Assembly: GCF_021107415.1 (NCBI RefSeq)
Contig: NZ_JAIOSW010000138.1
Location: 1 to 27,602 of the forward strand
Length of the DNA stretch: 27,602 nucleotides
Direction of reading: 5' to 3'
Source: Desulfobacula sp.
Lineage (GTDB): Bacteria > Desulfobacterota > Desulfobacteria > Desulfobacterales > Desulfobacteraceae
Part shown: positions 24,054 to 27,602 of the stretch, one piece after another
Layout: the number at the start of each line of letters is the position of its first letter
Numbering within the stretch: the first letter of the stretch is position 1
The notes under the pieces: generated by a model
Databases searched by the model: none
Seen by the model: the letters and a program-made list of their open reading frames with translations, nothing else
What the model was told of the DNA's origin: nothing
Position numbers and translations under genes: made by a program

Positions 24054-25472
24054 TTAAGCGTTACGAATAGAGTTTATATACGCATCAAGGTCTTTTCGGA
24101 CAGCATCGTCCATATCAGGTTCCTTATAGTTTTTAAGAATTTCTTTGTATCTGGCATTGGCCCGCTGTTCCATGGTAAGACTTCCCTTGCTTTCCCAACT
24201 GGTAAAATTATCCCGTTCCTCCATGATCGGGGCATAAAGTTCTTGTTTAAAATGTTTGAATGTATGTATATTGGTTAAATATTCTCCTCCCGGACCGACT
24301 TTTTTTATGACATCTACAGCCAGCTTTTCAGCCGTAATTTCTTCACCGCGTTTTATTCGTTTGCACATTCCGCATATTTCAGTGTCAATGATGAATTTTT
24401 CATAAGATGCCGTAATATACCCTTCAAGGATACCGGCTGAGTGAAGGACAAAATTAATACCGCTCATGGTGGCCATCATCATGCTCATCATGGATTCATA
24501 AGCAGCCTGGGAATCAATAGTTTTTGAATCGGTTAATGCACCACCACCCCGGACCGGGAGATTGTAGAACCGTCCCATCTGGGCTGTGGCCGCTGTATTG
24601 ACTGCCATTTCCGGTGCCCCAATACTCAAGGTGCCGTACCGCATGGCCGTGACTGATGAGGACCCTGCAAACACGACAGGTGTTCCTTCCCGGACAAGCT
24701 GGCTCAGTGTGATACCGGCAAGGATTTCAGCATTCTGGACTACAAGGGTTCCTTCCATGGTGACCGGAGCTGTGGCGCCTGCAATGGCAAGAGATGAAAT
24801 CAGCTGAGGCATGCCTGCTTTTGCATATTCCATTATGGCCCCGCACATCTTATCATCAAATCCCAATGGCGTTAGTGAGGTTAAAATACTGACAAAGGGT
24901 GGTTTTTCAGCCATTTGTTCACGGCTTCCAAATACCATGGACGTCATCTCAATCGTTTCCCGGGCGTCCTCGGCACTGGTTCCGGCTCCCATAAACGGTT
25001 TGTCGGAATGAATCATGGCTGAATAAATTCTTTCTGCATTCCGATTGGCAACAGGGATATCGTTAGGTTCTGTCATCATGCCGCCGGTGATATCAATATA
25101 GGGACTTTCATATGCCAGCTTTGCAAAATTGCTGAAATCTTCAAGGGTTCCCTGCCTCCGACCCTTATCCATATCATTGACAAACGGTGCACCATAACAA
25201 GGCATAAAGGCGATATGATCATCTCCGATCACAACATCTTTTTCCGGATTTCTGGCATAAAGTGTAAATTGGGACGGGGCTTTTTTGATCTGTTCTTCAA
25301 CCAGCTCTTTTGGGAAGAACACCCTCTGTCCATCAATTTTACAGCCTGCTCTGGCAAAAAGATCCCTTGCAGGTTTATAAGTGAACACAAGGCCAGCCGT
25401 TTCCATTACCGAAAGAGTGGCTTCATGAATTTGCTCTATCTGGTTTGTTGAAAAATATTTGTAAAATTCCAT
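24054..25472 (-). CDS. MttB-family (non-pyrrolysine) methyltransferase, copy 4
   Basis: This 472-residue MttB superfamily protein is the first gene of the leftward sigma-54 operon. The start at ATG 25472 has AAGGGAAGGA a few bases upstream. Motifs include EQIHEATLSVMETAG (N-terminus), AIAGATAPVTMEGTL (centre), GGALTDSKTIDSQAAYESMM and GPGGEYLTNIHTFKHFKQEL (C-terminus). The frame is continuous, so no pyrrolysine. Its N-terminus resembles copy 1 most closely, including the AFMPCYGAPF segment (MAPGYGPPF in copy 1). It is under direct control of the strong -24/-12 element at 25535-25550, about 50 bases upstream of its start, which makes it the best candidate for the enzyme acting on the inducing substrate. 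Confidence 0.93.
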   Translation of the reverse strand: MEFYKYFSTNQIEQIHEATLSVMETAGLVFTYKPARDLFARAGCKIDGQRVFFPKELVEEQIKKAPSQFTLYARNPEKDVVIGDDHIAFMPCYGAPFVNDMDKGRRQGTLEDFSNFAKLAYESPYIDITGGMMTEPNDIPVANRNAERIYSAMIHSDKPFMGAGTSAEDARETIEMTSMVFGSREQMAEKPPFVSILTSLTPLGFDDKMCGAIMEYAKAGMPQLISSLAIAGATAPVTMEGTLVVQNAEILAGITLSQLVREGTPVVFAGSSSVTAMRYGTLSIGAPEMAVNTAATAQMGRFYNLPVRGGGALTDSKTIDSQAAYESMMSMMMATMSGINFVLHSAGILEGYITASYEKFIIDTEICGMCKRIKRGEEITAEKLAVDVIKKVGPGGEYLTNIHTFKHFKQELYAPIMEERDNFTSWESKGSLTMEQRANARYKEILKNYKEPDMDDAVRKDLDAYINSIRNA

Positions 25473-25534
25473 GAAATCCTTCCCTTTGTCTTTTAGTCGT
25501 CATTGCATAAAGTATCAATTGTTTCCACAAAATT

Positions 25535-25550
25535 TGCATGATCCATGCCA
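25535..25550 (-). promoter_or_regulatory. Sigma-54 (-24/-12) promoter of the leftward mttB-fdx-aor-FAD operon
   Basis: The minus strand reads TGGCATGGATCATGCAA, with GG and GC separated by exactly ten bases and five of six positions of TGGCAC present. Transcription would begin near 25524, about 50 bases before ATG 25472. The sigma-54 activator gene is divergent from it. Confidence 0.75.
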
Positions 25551-25654
25551 TCTGTTTTTCAAGAGATATTAAGCAGTAATATGTTCTTTTATTTTAAAGG
25601 GTTAATAGTATTGTTTTATTATTCTTAAATAAAGTTGCGGCTGAATTAAACTGA

Positions 25655-25678
25655 AAAAATAAAAATTTTTTTATTTTT
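25655..25678. repeat. AT-only inverted repeat in the divergent promoter region
   Basis: AAAAATAAAAA (25655-25665) and TTTTTATTTTT (25668-25678) are perfect inverted copies. Lying between two divergent genes, it is more likely a bent or IHF-friendly segment than a terminator. The sequence is of low complexity, so chance is possible. Confidence 0.35.
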
Positions 25679-25686
25679 CTTGTCTT

Positions 25687-25702
25687 CCTGTTTAAAAACA
25701 GG
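25687..25702. promoter_or_regulatory. Dyad CCTGTTTAAAAACAGG, candidate activator binding site
   Basis: Two perfect 7-bp half-sites (CCTGTTT and AAACAGG) are separated by two bases. The dyad is about 140-160 bases upstream of the -24/-12 element at 25535-25550, the normal distance for an enhancer site of a sigma-54 activator, and about 90 bases upstream of the activator gene, so autoregulation is also possible. Confidence 0.45.
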
Positions 25703-25792
25703 CAATTAATAGGAATCTCTGGGTGTAAAAGTGATAAATAAATTATAAAAATATTTTGATATAGGGGCCGGATAAGATAACCGGGTAATAAA

Positions 25793-27235
25793 ATGGATAA
25801 CCTAAAGGTCACACGTAACCTAAAGGTCACACGTAAGCTTAATCTCGAGGATATTGATATTTACAGGGTTTTAGCATCCATGCATGAAGGTGTGGTCATT
25901 TCGGATATTATCGGGAAAGTCAGGTTTTTTAATGAAACCCAGGCAAAAATTGACGATGTTGATCCAAAAGATGCGATCGGGAAGAAAATTACAGATATTT
26001 ACCAGCTTACCGATGATACCAGTCCTACCATGCGGTGTTTGAAAAGCGGCAAGCCAATAATCAATGAAACAATGTTGTACAGGACACACCTGGGCAAAGT
26101 GGCTAATATTATCAATAATGTCTATCCTTTGTATAAATCAGGAAAATTGATTGGCGCCATTAATTTTTCAAAGAATTACCAGATTTTAGAAAAAATAATT
26201 ATTCAGGATCATAAGTCCCCTCAAAAAAGGAAAACCAAAAACAGCGCACGATTTTATTTTTCCGATATCATCGGATCAGACCCGGATATACGCAATGCAG
26301 TGCGGATTGCCAAGATGTCGTCAAATTCACCATCCTCTATAATGATTTATGGAGAGACCGGAACCGGTAAAGAATTGTTTGCCCAGTCTATCCACAACCA
26401 CAGTTCAAGAAAAGGCAAACCCTTTATTCCGATAAACTGTGCAGCGATTCCGGAAAATCTTTTGGAAGGTATCCTTTTCGGAACTTCAAAAGGGGCTTTT
26501 ACCGGTGCCATCAATAAAAGTGGCCTTTTTGAGCTGGCCAATGGGGGCGCCATTTTTTTAGATGAGCTGGATTCCATGCCGTTGACACTTCAGGCCAAGC
26601 TTTTGCGTGTTATTCAGGAGAAGAAGGTCAGAAAGCTGGGGTCTTTAAAAGAAATCGATCTGGATGTAAAAATACTCAGTTCAGTGGGGCGCCCGCCTTT
26701 GGAGATTATCCAGAAGGGCGCATTAAGAATGGATCTGTTTTACAGGATGGGTGTAGTTTTCATTATGCTGCCGCCTTTAAGGGAGAGGAAAAACGAATTA
26801 AGAAAATTGATCCGGCATTTTATCACAAAATATAACCAGACATTAAATGTACAGGTGTCAAATGTTTCCAAAAATGTGTTTGACTGGTTCAATAATTATA
26901 ATTGGCCTGGAAATGTCCGGGAACTGGAACATATTATCGAAACCTCAATGAATATGGTAGCCGGGGTCAAAACCATAGGGCAAGAGCATCTGCCGTCTCA
27001 TGTTTTTTCTTTTGCAAAAAAACAGGCACCTGGTATCTTAAAACAAGATCAGCACAGGATAGCTTCAAACCTGGTTGAGAATCAGGCTGCAAATGAAAAG
27101 CAGATGATCTGTAATGCCCTGAAAAAAAATCTTGGTAATGCTGCAAAAGCGGCAAGAAGCCTTGGGATTTCACCTCAATCCTTTCATTACAAGCTTAAAA
27201 AGTATCAGGTCAGGCGACGGGGTTATCTTCCGTAA
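25793..27235 (+). CDS. PAS-AAA+-Fis sigma-54-dependent transcriptional activator
   Basis: This 480-residue regulator has three parts: a PAS domain (about 22-130), a sigma-54 interaction AAA+ domain (about 157-385) and a Fis-type helix-turn-helix (about 440-472: GNAAKAARSLGISPQSFHYK). The AAA+ part shows Walker A GETGTGKE (187-194), the GAFTGA loop (234-239), Walker B GGAIFLDELDSM (251-262) and the LPPLRER segment. The closest style is RocR-like (EGILFGTSKGAFTGA). The sensor I region reads SSVGRPP where family members normally have Asn before the Arg or acidic residue. The N-terminus has the hexapeptide NLKVTR twice, from an 18-bp tandem duplication. The Shine-Dalgarno sequence is weak. The PAS domain presumably senses a methylated amine or a related metabolite. 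It faces a sigma-54 promoter on each side. Confidence 0.93.
   Translation: MDNLKVTRNLKVTRKLNLEDIDIYRVLASMHEGVVISDIIGKVRFFNETQAKIDDVDPKDAIGKKITDIYQLTDDTSPTMRCLKSGKPIINETMLYRTHLGKVANIINNVYPLYKSGKLIGAINFSKNYQILEKIIIQDHKSPQKRKTKNSARFYFSDIIGSDPDIRNAVRIAKMSSNSPSSIMIYGETGTGKELFAQSIHNHSSRKGKPFIPINCAAIPENLLEGILFGTSKGAFTGAINKSGLFELANGGAIFLDELDSMPLTLQAKLLRVIQEKKVRKLGSLKEIDLDVKILSSVGRPPLEIIQKGALRMDLFYRMGVVFIMLPPLRERKNELRKLIRHFITKYNQTLNVQVSNVSKNVFDWFNNYNWPGNVRELEHIIETSMNMVAGVKTIGQEHLPSHVFSFAKKQAPGILKQDQHRIASNLVENQAANEKQMICNALKKNLGNAAKAARSLGISPQSFHYKLKKYQVRRRGYLP
25799..25834 (+). repeat. Perfect 18-bp tandem duplication at the start of the activator gene
   Basis: The unit AACCTAAAGGTCACACGT occurs at 25799-25816 and again at 25817-25834 and encodes NLKVTR twice, in frame at residues 3-14. 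Being perfect, it is recent or maintained. It may be neutral slippage in the protein, or the DNA itself may be a paired binding site near the gene start. Confidence 0.8.
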
Positions 27236-27335
27236 AATAGTAGAAGGTAAAAATTATCAATTTTCAGTTAGATACGATGCAGATGAAAAATCATTAAAAA
27301 AGTGTAAAAAAAATTTACAGTAAAATTAATAAAAG

Positions 27336-27371
27336 TTGATATAGTTTGGATGTTATTCCAAACTATATCAA
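27336..27371 (+). terminator. Strong hairpin terminator after the sigma-54 activator gene
   Basis: TTGATATAGTTTGGA and TCCAAACTATATCAA form a perfect 15-bp stem with a six-base loop, followed by AATTTTT. It lies about 100 bases after the activator stop codon. It is also about 115-150 bases upstream of the sigma-54 promoter at 27484, so a second role as an activator site cannot be excluded. Confidence 0.75.
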
Positions 27372-27483
27372 AATTTTTATTTATTATATTTTGATAAATT
27401 CTTAAAAAAATCACCATGTTATTGTTGTTTGCCTTTATAAAATACGCTAAAGTTTCAATTTGTTTCAAAATTCATTTTCCAGG

Positions 27484-27501
27484 TTGGTATGTTAAGTGCA
27501 T
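27484..27501 (+). promoter_or_regulatory. Sigma-54 (-24/-12) promoter of the rightward FAD dehydrogenase gene
   Basis: TTGGTATGTTAAGTGCAT has GG (27486-27487) and GC (27498-27499) separated by exactly ten bases, with TTGG and TGCAT matching the consensus. Transcription would begin near 27511, about 50 bases before ATG 27562, the same geometry as at the leftward operon. Confidence 0.7.
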
Positions 27502-27561
27502 CTAAATAAAAAAATAAAGAACTGTTTGATAAAGGATTCAATAAAAGGAGATCTTAAAACA

Positions 27562-27602
27562 ATGAAAACCAATGCAAGAGCAGTCATTATCGGTGGTGGT
27601 GC
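27562..27602 (+). CDS. FAD-dependent dehydrogenase, N-terminal fragment
   Basis: Only 13 codons are inside the window: MKTNARAVIIGGG and part of the next. AAAGGAG lies about 11 bases upstream. ARAVIIGGG is the beta-alpha-beta FAD-binding start seen in the sarcosine/dimethylglycine dehydrogenase family (usually MKTxARAVVIGGGVVG). It is preceded by a sigma-54 promoter and is therefore probably the first gene of a second operon controlled by the activator. The family call rests on a very short sequence. Confidence 0.6.
   Translation, partial: MKTNARAVIIGGG

Noticed and set aside
3053..25472. Pyrrolysine (amber) codons in the MttB-family genes
   Set aside because: All four frames run without any internal stop to family-normal lengths, so these are non-Pyl members.
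25655..25678. AT-only inverted repeat as a terminator
   Set aside because: It lies between divergent promoters with no gene ending there, and the sequence is too simple to be a convincing hairpin.

Overview
The window looks like a chromosomal catabolic region of an anaerobic, probably sulfate-reducing Desulfobacterota bacterium (Desulfobacterales-like). This is inferred from four full-length non-pyrrolysine MttB-type methyltransferases, a corrinoid protein, a tungsten-type aldehyde:ferredoxin oxidoreductase with a four-cluster ferredoxin, and a sigma-54 regulator. No rRNA, tRNA, CRISPR array or intact insertion sequence was seen.

Layout. Positions 1-1786 (+): the end of a corrinoid protein and a coupled MttB homologue. 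1867-4513 (-): a DUF4388/PilZ-type protein downstream of a second MttB homologue. 4692-6070 (+): an MFS transporter with its own sigma-70 promoter. 6075-7807: a scarred stretch around a YgeY-like M20 hydrolase, with a small ORF, the tail of a dead mttB gene, an imperfect direct repeat on both sides of the hydrolase gene and a possible mobile-element relic. 7804-8685 (-): a sugar-phosphate isomerase-like TIM barrel. 8702-15652 (-): a compact four-gene restriction/defence cassette (GIY-YIG nuclease, SF2 helicase, AlbA_2/Schlafen-type protein, MmeI-like DNA methyltransferase). Its helicase appears to have lost about 100 internal residues, including motif III. 15845-18670 (-): an unusual DUF1638-hydantoinase A (ASKHA ATPase) fusion with its own sigma-70 promoter. 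18970-25472 (-): an operon of two MttB homologues, a ferredoxin, an AOR and a FAD amine oxidoreductase. 25793-27235 (+): a PAS-AAA+-Fis sigma-54 activator. 27562 to the end (+): the start of another FAD-dependent dehydrogenase.

How the parts may work together. Two good -24/-12 promoters were found, one in front of the leftward operon (25535-25550) and one in front of the rightward FAD gene (27484-27501). They lie on either side of the sigma-54 activator gene, so that protein is the likely switch for both. A reasonable model (inference) is that MttB-type enzymes remove methyl groups from a quaternary or tertiary amine onto corrinoid proteins, the FAD enzymes oxidise the remaining secondary amine and release an aldehyde, and AOR plus ferredoxin oxidise the aldehyde to the acid. 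The DUF1638-HyuA fusion may be an ATP-dependent accessory or activator rather than a hydantoinase.

The region has been rearranged: gene relics (mttB tail, isomerase start, possible transporter tail), direct repeats and the defence cassette all sit inside a catabolic neighbourhood. All function calls come from reading the sequence and from remembered family features; no database search was possible.
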